Shown here: positions 7,082-16,892 of the stretch, piece after piece
Position numbering within the stretch: position 1 is the stretch's first letter
Layout: each line of letters starts with the position of its first letter
Assembly (NCBI RefSeq): GCF_015182285.1
Contig: NZ_PRDM01000002.1
Span: forward strand, 1,197,349-1,261,348
Source: Flavobacterium hungaricum
GTDB lineage: Bacteria > Bacteroidota > Bacteroidia > Flavobacteriales > Flavobacteriaceae
DNA: 64,000 bases
Direction of reading: 5' to 3'
The notes under the pieces: generated by a model
The model's input: the letters and a program-made list of their open reading frames with translations, nothing else
Database searches by the model: none
What the model was told of the DNA's origin: nothing
Made by a program: the position numbers and the translations under genes

Positions 7082-9853
7082 ATGAATATTTATAAGGACT
7101 ACATTCAAGAAATTGAAGAAAGAAAAAATCAGGGTCTTCACCCAAAGCCAATCGATGATGCGGCATTATTAAGCGAAATTATTGCTCAAATTAAAGATTT
7201 GAATAACGAATATCGCAATGATTCTCTTAAGTTTTTCATTTATAATACTTTGCCTGGTACTACTAGCGCTGCTGGAGAAAAAGCTCAGTTTTTAAAAGAG
7301 ATTATTCTTGGTGAATCTTTAGTAGAAGAAATTACTCCAGCTTTTGCTTTTGAGTTATTATCACACATGAAAGGTGGACCTTCTATCGAGGTTTTACTAG
7401 ATTTAGCATTAGGTAACGATGCTGCTGTTGCTCAAGAAGCAGCAAAAGTGCTTAAAACACAGGTTTTTCTTTACGATGCAGATACAGATCGTTTAAAAGA
7501 AGCCTATAAAAACGGAAGTGTAATTGCTAAAGATATATTAGAAAGCTATGCTCAAGCAGAATTCTTTACAAAACTTCCAGAAGTAGCAGAAGAAATTAAA
7601 GTGGTTACTTTTATCGCTGGAGAAGGAGATATCTCTACAGACTTACTTTCTCCTGGAAATCAGGCTCACTCACGTTCAGACCGTGAACTTCACGGTAAAT
7701 GTATGATTACGCCAGAAGCACAAAACGAAATAGAAGCTTTAAAAGCAAAACATCCTGACGCAAGTGTGATGTTAATTGCTGAAAAAGGTACAATGGGTGT
7801 TGGTTCATCTAGAATGTCAGGTGTAAACAACGTAGCTCTTTGGACTGGTAAACAAGCTAGTAAATATGTTCCGTTTGTAAATATTGCTCCAATTGTTGGA
7901 GGAACAAACGGTATTTCTCCAATCTTCCTTACAACGGTTGACGTTACAGGAGGTATTGGTGTTGATCTTAAAAACTGGGTTAAAAAATTAGACTCAGAAG
8001 GAAATGTTTTACGTAACGAAAATGACGAACCAATCCTTGAGCAGACTTATTCTGTTGCTACAGGTACTGTTCTTACAATCAATACAAAAACAAAAAAACT
8101 ATACAATGGTGATCAGGAATTGATTGACATGTCGAAATCATTCACGCCGCAGAAAATGGAATTCATTAAGGCTGGTGGATCTTATGCTATTGTATTTGGT
8201 AAAAAACTACAGACGTTTGCAGCAAAAGTTTTAGATATTGAAGCTCCAGCTGTGTTTGCTCCATCAAAAGAAATTTCTATTGAAGGACAAGGACTTACAG
8301 CGGTAGAAAAAATCTTCAATAAAAATGCTGTGGGTATCACTCCAGGAAAAGTTTTACACGCTGGTTCAGACGTTCGTGTAGAAGTTAATATTGTTGGTTC
8401 TCAGGATACAACAGGATTGATGACTGCTCAGGAATTAGAATCTATGGCAGCTACAGTAATTTCGCCAATCGTTGACGGTGCATACCAATCAGGTTGTCAT
8501 ACCGCTTCTGTATGGGATAAAAAAGCGCAGGCTAATATTCCTAAATTGATGAAATTCATGAACAACTTTGGTTTAATCACGGCTCGTGATCCTAAAGGAG
8601 TTTATCACTCAATGACAGACGTAATTCATAAGGTACTTAACGATATCACGATCGACGAATGGGCAATCATTATTGGTGGTGACTCTCATACAAGAATGTC
8701 AAAAGGTGTTGCTTTTGGTGCTGACTCAGGAACAGTTGCGCTTGCATTGGCTACTGGTGAGGCTTCAATGCCAATTCCGGAGTCTGTAAAAGTGACTTTC
8801 AAAGGAGATATGAAAGGGTATATGGATTTCCGTGATGTAGTTCACGCTACTCAAGCTCAAATGTTACATCAGTTTGGTGGAGAGAATGTATTCCAAGGTA
8901 GAATTATTGAGGTTCATATCGGGACTCTTACTGCTGACCAAGCCTTTACATTTACAGATTGGACTGCAGAAATGAAAGCAAAAGCTTCTATCTGTATTTC
9001 TGAAGATGATACTTTGATCGAATCATTGGAAATTGCAAAAGGCAGAATCCAGATCATGATCGAAAAAGGAATGGATAATGATAGACAAGTGCTTCAGGGC
9101 TTAATTAATAAAGCAGATAAACGTATTGCTGAAATTAAATCGGCAGAAAAACCAGCGTTAACTCCAGATGCAAATGCTAAATATTATGCTGAGGTTGTAG
9201 TTGATTTGGATCAGATTTTTGAGCCAATGATCGCTGACCCAGATGTTAATAATGTGGATGTTTCTAAACGTTATACTCACGATACTATCAGACCATTATC
9301 TTTTTATGGTGGTGTGAAAAAAGTTGATCTAGGATTTATCGGTTCTTGTATGGTTCATAAAGGCGATATGAAAATCCTTGCTCAAATGCTTAAAAATGTT
9401 GAAGCCCAAAAAGGTAAAGTAGAGTTTAATGCACCTCTTGTAGTGGCGCCGCCTACTTACAACATTGTAGATGAACTAAAAGCAGAAGGTGACTGGGAAG
9501 TTTTACAGAAATATTCTGGTTTCGAATTTGACGATAATGCTCCAAAAGGTGCAGCGCGTACAGAATACGAAAACATGTTATATCTAGAGCGTCCAGGATG
9601 TAATCTTTGTATGGGTAACCAAGAAAAAGCAGCTAAAGGAGATACTGTAATGGCAACTTCTACGCGTCTTTTCCAAGGTAGAGTTGTAGAAGATACAGAA
9701 GGTAAAAAAGGAGAGTCGTTACTTTCTTCAACGCCGGTAGTAGTTTTATCTACAATCTTAGGAAGAACTCCAACTATGGAAGAATATACAGCAGCTGTAG
9801 ACGGTATTAACTTAACAAAGTTTGCGCCTTCTAACAAACAGTTGGTTATGTAA
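7082..9853 (+). CDS. acnB: Aconitate hydratase B (bifunctional with 2-methylisocitrate dehydratase)
   Basis: A 923-residue AcnB-type aconitase. It interconverts citrate and isocitrate in the TCA cycle and, in the family, can act on 2-methylisocitrate. The N-terminal HEAT-like domain (about 1-160) is characteristic of AcnB and absent from AcnA. The swivel domain precedes the catalytic domains. Cluster-binding cysteines are seen in IGSCMVH (about residue 755) and in PGCNLCMGN (about 838-846). Length matches the family. A strong terminator follows, so acnA downstream is probably transcribed separately as well. Its iron-sulfur cluster makes it sensitive to oxidation by family knowledge. Confidence 0.97.
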   Translation: MNIYKDYIQEIEERKNQGLHPKPIDDAALLSEIIAQIKDLNNEYRNDSLKFFIYNTLPGTTSAAGEKAQFLKEIILGESLVEEITPAFAFELLSHMKGGPSIEVLLDLALGNDAAVAQEAAKVLKTQVFLYDADTDRLKEAYKNGSVIAKDILESYAQAEFFTKLPEVAEEIKVVTFIAGEGDISTDLLSPGNQAHSRSDRELHGKCMITPEAQNEIEALKAKHPDASVMLIAEKGTMGVGSSRMSGVNNVALWTGKQASKYVPFVNIAPIVGGTNGISPIFLTTVDVTGGIGVDLKNWVKKLDSEGNVLRNENDEPILEQTYSVATGTVLTINTKTKKLYNGDQELIDMSKSFTPQKMEFIKAGGSYAIVFGKKLQTFAAKVLDIEAPAVFAPSKEISIEGQGLTAVEKIFNKNAVGITPGKVLHAGSDVRVEVNIVGSQDTTGLMTAQELESMAATVISPIVDGAYQSGCHTASVWDKKAQANIPKLMKFMNNFGLITARDPKGVYHSMTDVIHKVLNDITIDEWAIIIGGDSHTRMSKGVAFGADSGTVALALATGEASMPIPESVKVTFKGDMKGYMDFRDVVHATQAQMLHQFGGENVFQGRIIEVHIGTLTADQAFTFTDWTAEMKAKASICISEDDTLIESLEIAKGRIQIMIEKGMDNDRQVLQGLINKADKRIAEIKSAEKPALTPDANAKYYAEVVVDLDQIFEPMIADPDVNNVDVSKRYTHDTIRPLSFYGGVKKVDLGFIGSCMVHKGDMKILAQMLKNVEAQKGKVEFNAPLVVAPPTYNIVDELKAEGDWEVLQKYSGFEFDDNAPKGAARTEYENMLYLERPGCNLCMGNQEKAAKGDTVMATSTRLFQGRVVEDTEGKKGESLLSSTPVVVLSTILGRTPTMEEYTAAVDGINLTKFAPSNKQLVM

Positions 9854-9878
9854 TTACATAAATGTTAAAATAATTGAG

Positions 9879-9910
9879 AAGCCCGAGTAATAAACTCGGG
9901 CTTTTTGTTT
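9879..9910 (+). terminator. Intrinsic terminator after acnB
   Basis: AAGCCCGAGT (9879-9888) pairs perfectly with ACTCGGGCTT (9894-9903) across a 5-base loop, followed by TTTGTTT. A textbook rho-independent terminator separating acnB from acnA. Confidence 0.9.
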
Positions 9911-9975
9911 AATTACTCTTGTATTTTTTGTAACTTGTCGTGTTCAAAAAAATAACAAAAACAATTATAAGACTT

Positions 9976-12240
9976 ATGGCTTTTGATATTGAAATGATTA
10001 AAAAAGTGTACGAAAACATGCCAGGGCGTGTTGACAAAGCACGTGAAATAGTTGGTCGTCCACTTACTTTGACTGAGAAAATTTTGTACAATCACCTTTG
10101 GGATGGAAATCCGACCAAGGCATTTGGTAGAGGTGTAGATTATGTAGATTTTGCACCCGACCGTGTAGCTTGTCAGGATGCAACAGCACAAATGGCGCTG
10201 CTGCAATTTATGCACGCTGGAAAAGCAAAAGTTGCAGTTCCGACAACGGTGCATTGTGATCACTTAATTCAGGCAAAAATTGATGCAGCAACAGATTTAG
10301 CCAGAGCAAAAACACAAAGTAATGAGGTTTTTGATTTCTTGTCTTCTGTTTCTAATAAATACGGAATTGGTTTTTGGAAACCTGGAGCGGGAATTATTCA
10401 CCAAGTAGTTTTAGAAAATTATGCTTTTCCAGGCGGAATGATGATTGGTACCGATTCGCATACTGTAAATGCAGGCGGTTTAGGAATGGTTGCCATTGGT
10501 GTCGGAGGAGCAGATGCTGTAGACGTAATGTCTGGTATGGCTTGGGAGCTGAAATTTCCTAAATTAATCGGAGTAAAATTGACGGGTAAATTATCAGGAT
10601 GGACAGCTCCAAAAGATGTAATTCTTAAAGTTGCCGGTATTCTGACTGTAAAAGGCGGTACTGGTGCTATCGTTGAATATTTTGGTGAAGGTGCTACTGC
10701 AATGTCTTGTACAGGTAAAGGAACCATTTGTAATATGGGGGCTGAAATTGGCGCAACAACTTCTACTTTTGGTTACGATGATTCTATGAGTCGTTACCTG
10801 CGTTCTACAAACAGAGCCGATGTTGCCGATGCTGCGGATAAAGTAGCTTCTTACTTAACAGGAGATCCGGAAGTATATGCAGACCCGCACGAATATTTTG
10901 ATCAAGTTATCGAGATCAATCTTTCAACATTAGAGCCGCATTTAAATGGTCCTTTTACGCCGGATTTAGCAACGCCGATTTCTAAAATGAAAGAAGAGGC
11001 CATTAAAAATAACTGGCCATTACAAATTCAGGTTGGTTTAATTGGTTCTTGTACCAACTCTTCATACGAAGATATCTCTCGCGCGGCTTCATTAGCCAGA
11101 CAAGTTGCAGATAAAAATTTAAAAACTAAAGCACAGTTTACCATTACTCCAGGTTCTGAAGTAGTGCGTTCTACTATTGAAAGAGACGGATTTATTGATA
11201 CTTTTCATAAAATTGGAGCAACTGTTTTTGCTAATGCCTGCGGACCATGTATTGGTATGTGGGATAGAGAAGGAGCAGAGAAAGAAGAAAGAAATACCAT
11301 TGTTCATTCTTTCAACCGTAACTTCTCCAAACGTGCAGATGGTAATCCAAATACCTTAGCTTTTGTTGGTTCACCAGAATTGGTTACTGCGCTGGCAATT
11401 GCGGGAGATTTAGGTTTTAATCCATTGACAGATAAATTAATAAACGAAGATGGTGAAGAAGTAATGCTAGAAATCCCAACAGGAGACGAACTTCCTTCTA
11501 AAGGTTTCTATGCAGAAGATCCAGGTTTTCAAGCGCCGGCTGCTGACGGTTCGGGTGTTGAGGTAGTAGTAAATCCAGCATCAGAGCGTTTACAATTATT
11601 AGCTCCGTTTAATGCTTGGGACGGAAAAAATATTACGGGTGCTAAGTTGTTGATTAAAGCATTCGGAAAATGTACAACAGATCATATTTCTATGGCTGGG
11701 CCTTGGCTGCGTTTCCGCGGACATTTGGATAACATTTCAAATAATATGCTGATTGGTGCGGTAAACGCATTTAACCAAAAAACAAACTCAGTTAAAAATC
11801 AATTGACAGGAGAATACGATGCAGTTCCTGCTGTAGCTCGTTCGTACAAAGCGGCTGGAGTTCCGTCAATTGTTGTGGGAGATCACAATTACGGTGAAGG
11901 ATCGTCTCGTGAGCACGCTGCTATGGAACCTCGTTTCTTAGGGGTGAAAGCGGTATTGGTAAAATCATTTGCTCGTATTCATGAAACCAACCTTAAAAAA
12001 CAAGGTCTTTTAGGATTGACATTTGCGAATGAAGCAGATTATGATAAAATCCAAGAAAATGACACGATCAATTTCTTAGATTTAACAGAGTTTGCTCCAG
12101 GAAAACCATTAACATTAGAATTTGTTCACGCAGATGGAACCAAAGATGTCATCTTGGCTAACCATACCTATAACGAAGGGCAAATTGGCTGGTTTGTTGC
12201 AGGTTCTGCATTAAACTTAATTGCAGCTGGAAAAGCTTAA
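9976..12240 (+). CDS. acnA: Aconitate hydratase A
   Basis: A 754-residue aconitase of the AcnA/mitochondrial-like type, catalysing citrate-isocitrate conversion in the TCA cycle. I place the start at the ATG at 9976, giving [18 protein letters not shown]; an in-frame GTG at 9940 would add 12 poorly conserved residues overlapping the acnB terminator region. The [4Fe-4S] ligands are visible in [11 protein letters not shown] (Cys near 360) and [13 protein letters not shown] (Cys near 422 and 425). The swivel domain, with the [17 protein letters not shown] motif, lies in the C-terminal quarter. It follows acnB directly and in the same orientation, giving the cell both aconitase classes side by side. 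Confidence 0.96.
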   Translation: MAFDIEMIKKVYENMPGRVDKAREIVGRPLTLTEKILYNHLWDGNPTKAFGRGVDYVDFAPDRVACQDATAQMALLQFMHAGKAKVAVPTTVHCDHLIQAKIDAATDLARAKTQSNEVFDFLSSVSNKYGIGFWKPGAGIIHQVVLENYAFPGGMMIGTDSHTVNAGGLGMVAIGVGGADAVDVMSGMAWELKFPKLIGVKLTGKLSGWTAPKDVILKVAGILTVKGGTGAIVEYFGEGATAMSCTGKGTICNMGAEIGATTSTFGYDDSMSRYLRSTNRADVADAADKVASYLTGDPEVYADPHEYFDQVIEINLSTLEPHLNGPFTPDLATPISKMKEEAIKNNWPLQIQVGLIGSCTNSSYEDISRAASLARQVADKNLKTKAQFTITPGSEVVRSTIERDGFIDTFHKIGATVFANACGPCIGMWDREGAEKEERNTIVHSFNRNFSKRADGNPNTLAFVGSPELVTALAIAGDLGFNPLTDKLINEDGEEVMLEIPTGDELPSKGFYAEDPGFQAPAADGSGVEVVVNPASERLQLLAPFNAWDGKNITGAKLLIKAFGKCTTDHISMAGPWLRFRGHLDNISNNMLIGAVNAFNQKTNSVKNQLTGEYDAVPAVARSYKAAGVPSIVVGDHNYGEGSSREHAAMEPRFLGVKAVLVKSFARIHETNLKKQGLLGLTFANEADYDKIQENDTINFLDLTEFAPGKPLTLEFVHADGTKDVILANHTYNEGQIGWFVAGSALNLIAAGKA

Positions 12241-12262
12241 TAATTAGATTTCTATATATTGC

Positions 12263-12296
12263 AAAAATGCCCTGTACGAACAGGGCATTTTTATTT
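12263..12296. terminator. Bidirectional terminator after acnA
   Basis: AAAAATGCCCTGT (12263-12275) pairs perfectly with ACAGGGCATTTTT (12280-12292) around an ACGA tetraloop. It lies between the convergent acnA and kelch-protein genes and has T runs on both strands. Confidence 0.9.
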
Positions 12297-12319
12297 TGAT
12301 GATTTGATTATTTTTAAAA

Positions 12320-13714
12320 TTAGTTTGCCTTGGCTAAATTATTTTGTGATAAAACTCTAATTAGATTAGGTCTTGTGGTATCAAATTCATCCAGAGAAAT
12401 GCTATATGTTTTTGATGAAGGAGATGTTATGTAATTGGTAAAATCATATCCTCCAATGATGTATAATTTGTCATTTAAAAAATGCATTACAGCAGATTTT
12501 AGTTCAAGCTTGATAAGGTATTCTTTAATTAGTTTTGATTTTATATTGTAAACGAACAGTCTTCCGTTTTCAAACATGTAAATGGTATCGTCATTGTATG
12601 TAATTGCAGGATTTTCGAGTCGACAAAGCAAAGTTGCTTCATTTTTCCAGCTTTCATTTGTTAAATCAAAGCTCTGAATTTCAGAAAAACCCCTGTTGTC
12701 AGTATTGCCAATTGTAAATATTTTATCTCCAATCAAAACTCCATTTACTTCTTGGGCTACTGGCATCTTTGCTAGTTCATACCATAAACCAGAAGTTAAA
12801 TTGTATAAATGGACCTTATCTGTAAAAGTTTTTAAACCACTTTCAGTTGATCTTATTGAGCCTCCCATAACAATGATATTATCCTTATAAGTAAAAGAAG
12901 CAAAGTTTACAGCTTTATGGGGGTTGGTTTTGTCAATTACAAGTTTGTTTGTCTTAAGATCAAAAACTTCAATCTCGTTGTCTAAATATTCGCGTTTTTT
13001 AGAGATCGGAGTCCTTTTTCCTCCAAAAATATAAAGTGTATTATTGTGAAGATTTACACTATGATAAGCTCTTTTTTTAAATTTTTGATTTGATTTCTCC
13101 CATAAATCGGTTTTTGGGTCATAAATAAATAGATTTCCCATGTAAAAAATTTTATCTCTATCACTTCCTAATTCTAGCAGGTATCTATTTACGTAGTCAG
13201 GATCGCTAAATCTAGCGGGATCACCGCCTGTATTTTTTGATCTTATAGTAGTTAAAACATTCCATTGTTCGCTGGTATCACCTCCAGCTACATAGATCTT
13301 GCCATTTGCTGTTACAGAACCGAAAGAATAAATGCCGTATTCTAAAGAAGAAAGTTTTGTAAAATCAAGTTTAGATTTTAATTTCGACCAGCTTTTAGTA
13401 ACATTTACATTATTTAGTGTTTCGATATCTTCTTCAAGTGAAATACTGTTATTTGATTTATGTAAATCTGTAATAGCGATTTTTGATGTAATATATCCAA
13501 TATGAGAAATCTGAAGAGTGTCGTTTGTTTTTATTTTATTATTCAGTGAAAATTCTCCTTTATCATTGGTTAAAGTCCCAATTTTAGTACGCAATGCATA
13601 GATATTGGCATCTTCTATCGGTAAATTAGTCACTTGAGATTTAACAATTCCGCTTACTGCTTGCGCATTTATAATAAATGGCAGTAAAATGATGATGTAA
13701 AATAGTTTTTTCAA
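12320..13714 (-). CDS. Secreted carboxypeptidase-like/kelch beta-propeller protein (copy 1)
   Basis: A 464-residue exported protein. Residues 1-19 are a signal peptide (MKKLFYIIILLPFIINAQA). Residues about 20-100 are a carboxypeptidase-regulatory-like beta-sandwich (VSGIVKS, GTLTNDKGEFSL, ISHIGY) of the kind common in Bacteroidota outer-membrane and surface proteins. From about residue 125 there is a kelch-type beta-propeller with repeated units such as KIYVAGGD, TLYIFGGKR, NIIVMGGS and KLYIIGGY, each followed by a blade strand with W/Y. It is a close paralogue of the gene immediately upstream, 37 bases away, and probably in one operon with it. No catalytic residues are recognisable, so a binding role is likelier. 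Confidence 0.8.
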   Translation of the reverse strand: MKKLFYIIILLPFIINAQAVSGIVKSQVTNLPIEDANIYALRTKIGTLTNDKGEFSLNNKIKTNDTLQISHIGYITSKIAITDLHKSNNSISLEEDIETLNNVNVTKSWSKLKSKLDFTKLSSLEYGIYSFGSVTANGKIYVAGGDTSEQWNVLTTIRSKNTGGDPARFSDPDYVNRYLLELGSDRDKIFYMGNLFIYDPKTDLWEKSNQKFKKRAYHSVNLHNNTLYIFGGKRTPISKKREYLDNEIEVFDLKTNKLVIDKTNPHKAVNFASFTYKDNIIVMGGSIRSTESGLKTFTDKVHLYNLTSGLWYELAKMPVAQEVNGVLIGDKIFTIGNTDNRGFSEIQSFDLTNESWKNEATLLCRLENPAITYNDDTIYMFENGRLFVYNIKSKLIKEYLIKLELKSAVMHFLNDKLYIIGGYDFTNYITSPSSKTYSISLDEFDTTRPNLIRVLSQNNLAKAN

Positions 13715-13751
13715 AGTGAATAAGTTTGGTTTTCGATTGAATTTTTTAATA

Positions 13752-15134
13752 TTAGTTTGCCTGTACTACATTATTTTGTGATAAAATTCTAATACGGTTT
13801 GGTGCTGTAGTGTCAAATTCGTCAATAGAAATGCTGTACACTTTTGATGAAGGAATCTTCATGAACGAGCCAAATGAATAACCTCCGATAATATACAATT
13901 TGTTATTTATAAAATGCATAGTAGAACTTCTTAATTGAAGATCAACAAAGTATTCTTTAATTTGTTTTGATTTTGTATTGTAAATTGACAGCTTCCCATC
14001 TTCAAAAAGGTAAATGTCATTATCGTGGCAAGTAATTGCGGGATTTTCTAGGTGAGAGATCAAGGTGGCTTCATTTTTCCAAGTTTCATTTGTTAAATCA
14101 AAACTCTGAATCTCAGATGGATTTTTGTTGTCATGATTTCCAATGGTAAAGATTTTATCGCCAATTAAAACTCCTTTTACTTCTTTGGCAATTGGCATTT
14201 TTTCTAGCTCATACCATAATCCAGAAGTGATATTGTACATATGTACTTTATCGGTGAAAGTTTTCAGTCCTTTTTCGGTTGATCTTATTGAGCCTCCCAT
14301 AACAATGATGTTGTCTTTGTAGACAAAAGAAGCAAAGTCTGCTGCTGGATGAGGATTGGTTTTGTCAATAGTAATTGTATTTTTATTCAGATCAAAAACT
14401 TCAATTTCGTTTTCTAAATATTCAAATCTTTGGTTTATAGACATTCTTTTTCCTCCTAAAACATAAAGTTCGTTGTTGTAATAATTTACATTATGATAAG
14501 CTCTTCTCTTGAATTTTGTATTTGATTTCTCCCATACATCTGTTTTAGGATCATAAATAAGCAAGTCTTCTCTGTAAAATTTTTTGGCTACTTGCATTTG
14601 AAGTAATTGTCGATATTTTTTTTCGAAGTTAGGATCGTTGTCATAGCTTATGCTTCTTTCTTTTAAAATGTTTAGTACATTCTCTTCTTCGCTGATATCA
14701 CCGCCTACAATATAAATTTTGTCATTTATGACTGTAGAACCAAAAGAATAAAGAACATTTTTTAAAGATTCAAGTGGAGTAAAGTTAAGTTTGGATTTTA
14801 ATTTTGCCTTATGATTTGTAATTTCTACATTATTTAAGGTTTCAATATCTTCTTTCAGTGAAATAATATAATTGGAATTTTTTAAATCTCTAATCGAAAT
14901 TTTTAGCGTGATATAACCAATATGAGAAACCTGAAGAGAATCATTTGTGTTAACTCTGTTGTTAAGTGAAAATTCGCCTTTCTCGTTGCTTAATGTTCCA
15001 ATTTGACTGCTCAGAGCATATATATTAGCATCTTCTATCGGCAGATTGCTGGTTTCAGACTTGACAATTCCATTTATTGTTTGTGCATTTGTAATAAATG
15101 GTAATAAGAGGATAGCGTAAAATAGTTTTCTCAT
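13752..15134 (-). CDS. Secreted carboxypeptidase-like/kelch beta-propeller protein (copy 2)
   Basis: A 460-residue paralogue of the neighbouring downstream gene, with the same order of parts: signal peptide (to about residue 18), carboxypeptidase-regulatory-like domain (about 19-100), then kelch repeats (IYIVGGD, LYVLGGKR, IIVMGGSIRSTE, LYIIGGYSF). Long stretches are nearly identical to copy 1, including the blade around VMGGSIRSTE and the C-terminus IRILSQNN. Differences concentrate around residues 140-190, where this copy has a longer charged insert (ISEEENVLNILKERS). The pair looks like a tandem duplication that has since diverged. Substrate or partner is unknown. Confidence 0.8.
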   Translation of the reverse strand: MRKLFYAILLLPFITNAQTINGIVKSETSNLPIEDANIYALSSQIGTLSNEKGEFSLNNRVNTNDSLQVSHIGYITLKISIRDLKNSNYIISLKEDIETLNNVEITNHKAKLKSKLNFTPLESLKNVLYSFGSTVINDKIYIVGGDISEEENVLNILKERSISYDNDPNFEKKYRQLLQMQVAKKFYREDLLIYDPKTDVWEKSNTKFKRRAYHNVNYYNNELYVLGGKRMSINQRFEYLENEIEVFDLNKNTITIDKTNPHPAADFASFVYKDNIIVMGGSIRSTEKGLKTFTDKVHMYNITSGLWYELEKMPIAKEVKGVLIGDKIFTIGNHDNKNPSEIQSFDLTNETWKNEATLISHLENPAITCHDNDIYLFEDGKLSIYNTKSKQIKEYFVDLQLRSSTMHFINNKLYIIGGYSFGSFMKIPSSKVYSISIDEFDTTAPNRIRILSQNNVVQAN

Positions 15135-15372
15135 AGTTTGCTTTTGGTTTTAGTGGTTGAAAAAAATCTCACATAAAGTTTAATTTTAAAAATATTGGCA
15201 CAAAATTTATGCCGTAATTTCTTATCTGGTAAAAATAAGTTGTTAAAAAATGTGTTTTTTTTACTTTAAAAAGTTAAATTCGCGATACACATAATAAAAT
15301 TGATTTTTTTGAGTTTAAAATTTAGCTTTTTGAGCTCTTGAAATAAAAATAAAGATGTAATTCAAGAAAAGT

Positions 15373-16512
15373 ATGGTTTATAAGTTAATAGCAGTATTGT
15401 TTTTTTTAAGCTTTGGAGCTTTCGCTCAAGAAAATTTTATAAAGCACAAAATTTCACAAGGAGATAATCTTACTGTTATTGCAAAAAAATATGGGGTTAA
15501 GGCAAAAGATATTGCAGACGCTAATCCAAATGCTCCTAAAATCCTAAAATTAAACTCTGTTCTTCTTATTCCGAATAAAAATAAAAACAACTCAAAGTCT
15601 AAACCAGTTGAAGCAGTTGTGTCAAATACTCCATCAGGTTCTCATGAAGTAGCGGCTAAAGAAACGCTTTGGGGAATTTCAAAAAAATACAATATTTCAG
15701 TCGATGAATTAAAAAAAGCAAACCCGCTTTTAGAAACAGAAGGACTCAAAATCGGTCAGCAGATTGTTATTCCGTCAAAAGAAAATCCTATAATCGAAAA
15801 ACCTGCCGAGACTGAAATTGCTTCTACAGACGTGGAGCTTTTTAGGGAAGTTAAACCTAAAGAAACCAAATATGGTATTTCTAAAGAATACGGAATTACT
15901 GTAGCAGAATTGGAGCGTCAAAATCCCTCAATAAAAGGAAAAGTCCCTGCTGGATATCTGCTTAAAATAAAAGTTACAAAAGAAAAAGCCGATGCGATTC
16001 AAGCGTTGCAGCAAGTTCAGCAAGCTAATGCGGTAAATGCTGGTGGTTCATTAGATCAAGTTGCTGAAAATAGTGCTGCAGAAATTAAAAAAGATTCGAC
16101 TTATGTTCAGAATCCAAGTAATAATTCGGAACTGATAGAGCGTCTGATTGCAAGTGCAACTGAAAATATAGGAACCAGATATCGATCTGGAGGTACTACA
16201 AAAGCAGGTTTTGACTGTTCTGGATTAATGATTTGTACCTTTAATAATTTTGATATTAAACTGCCTAGAAGCTCCATAGAGCAATCCCGAGTGGGTACAA
16301 GAGTAGCTTCTGAAGAGGCTCAAAAAGGAGATTTGATTTTCTTTAAAACAAACGGAAGGCGCCATATCAATCATGTCGGCATGGTCGTAGAAGTATCAGA
16401 CGGAGAAATAAAATTTGTGCATTCGTCAACTCACGGCGGGGTTATGATTTCTTCAACAAAAGAAGCGTATTATACACGCGCATTTTCTCAGGTTAATCGT
16501 ATTTTGAATTAA
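15373..16512 (+). CDS. LysM-NlpC/P60 peptidoglycan endopeptidase
   Basis: A 379-residue exported cell-wall hydrolase. The signal peptide is residues 1-18 (ending FGAFAQ). Three LysM peptidoglycan-binding repeats follow at about 23-66 (ISQGDNLTVIAKKYG), 90-134 (VAAKETLWGISKKYN) and 158-200 (VKPKETKYGISKEYG). A low-complexity linker rich in Gln/Ala leads to an NlpC/P60 domain at about 258-378. The catalytic Cys is in GFDCSGL (about 280) and the His in HVGMV (about 334), with a further His in HSSTHGG. Such enzymes cut the D-Glu-mDAP bond of stem peptides. The gene ends overlapping the convergent receiver gene by four bases. Confidence 0.92.
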   Translation: MVYKLIAVLFFLSFGAFAQENFIKHKISQGDNLTVIAKKYGVKAKDIADANPNAPKILKLNSVLLIPNKNKNNSKSKPVEAVVSNTPSGSHEVAAKETLWGISKKYNISVDELKKANPLLETEGLKIGQQIVIPSKENPIIEKPAETEIASTDVELFREVKPKETKYGISKEYGITVAELERQNPSIKGKVPAGYLLKIKVTKEKADAIQALQQVQQANAVNAGGSLDQVAENSAAEIKKDSTYVQNPSNNSELIERLIASATENIGTRYRSGGTTKAGFDCSGLMICTFNNFDIKLPRSSIEQSRVGTRVASEEAQKGDLIFFKTNGRRHINHVGMVVEVSDGEIKFVHSSTHGGVMISSTKEAYYTRAFSQVNRILN

Positions 16513-16892
16513 CTAAACTTGTTTTTAAGGAGTTCTATTTGAAGCGGTTTGTTCCAAAACCCCGACACGTATTTGTTTTCTTTGACTTTTTTTATTTCAT
16601 CTAAATCTAATGTTGAGGAAAGAACAAAAATTTGAATTTTATCTTTTACTTCTTCTTCAAGATTTTGAAATTGATCTAAAAATTCAAATCCGTTCATAAT
16701 TGGCATTTGAATGTCCAAAAAAATCACCAACGGTTTTTGTCTTGCATTTTTCAAAAGCCAGTCTAAACCTTCTTTTCCGTTGTTGGCAATATAAAGCAGA
16801 TTGATATCTAATACTTTTTTGAGTATTTTTTTAATGACAAATTGATCAATCAAATTGTCATCGATTAGTATAAATCCCATATTAGACTCCAT
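16509..16892 (-). CDS. Stand-alone response regulator receiver
   Basis: A 127-residue single-domain receiver with no output domain. The acidic pair IDDN lies near the N-terminus, the phosphoacceptor Asp is in VIFLDIQMP (about 60), the switch Thr/Ser is in FVLSST, and the Lys is in WNKPLQ. It overlaps the upstream histidine kinase gene by 11 bases, so the two are coupled and probably partners. ATG at 16892 or 16880 could both serve. Single receivers like this usually signal by protein-protein contact or as phosphate relays. Confidence 0.88.
   Translation of the reverse strand: MESNMGFILIDDNLIDQFVIKKILKKVLDINLLYIANNGKEGLDWLLKNARQKPLVIFLDIQMPIMNGFEFLDQFQNLEEEVKDKIQIFVLSSTLDLDEIKKVKENKYVSGFWNKPLQIELLKNKFS

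Noticed and set aside
9940..9975. GTG start extending acnA by 12 residues
   Set aside because: The added residues are basic and low-complexity, and the start would sit close to the acnB terminator. The ATG at 9976 gives the normal AcnA N-terminus.
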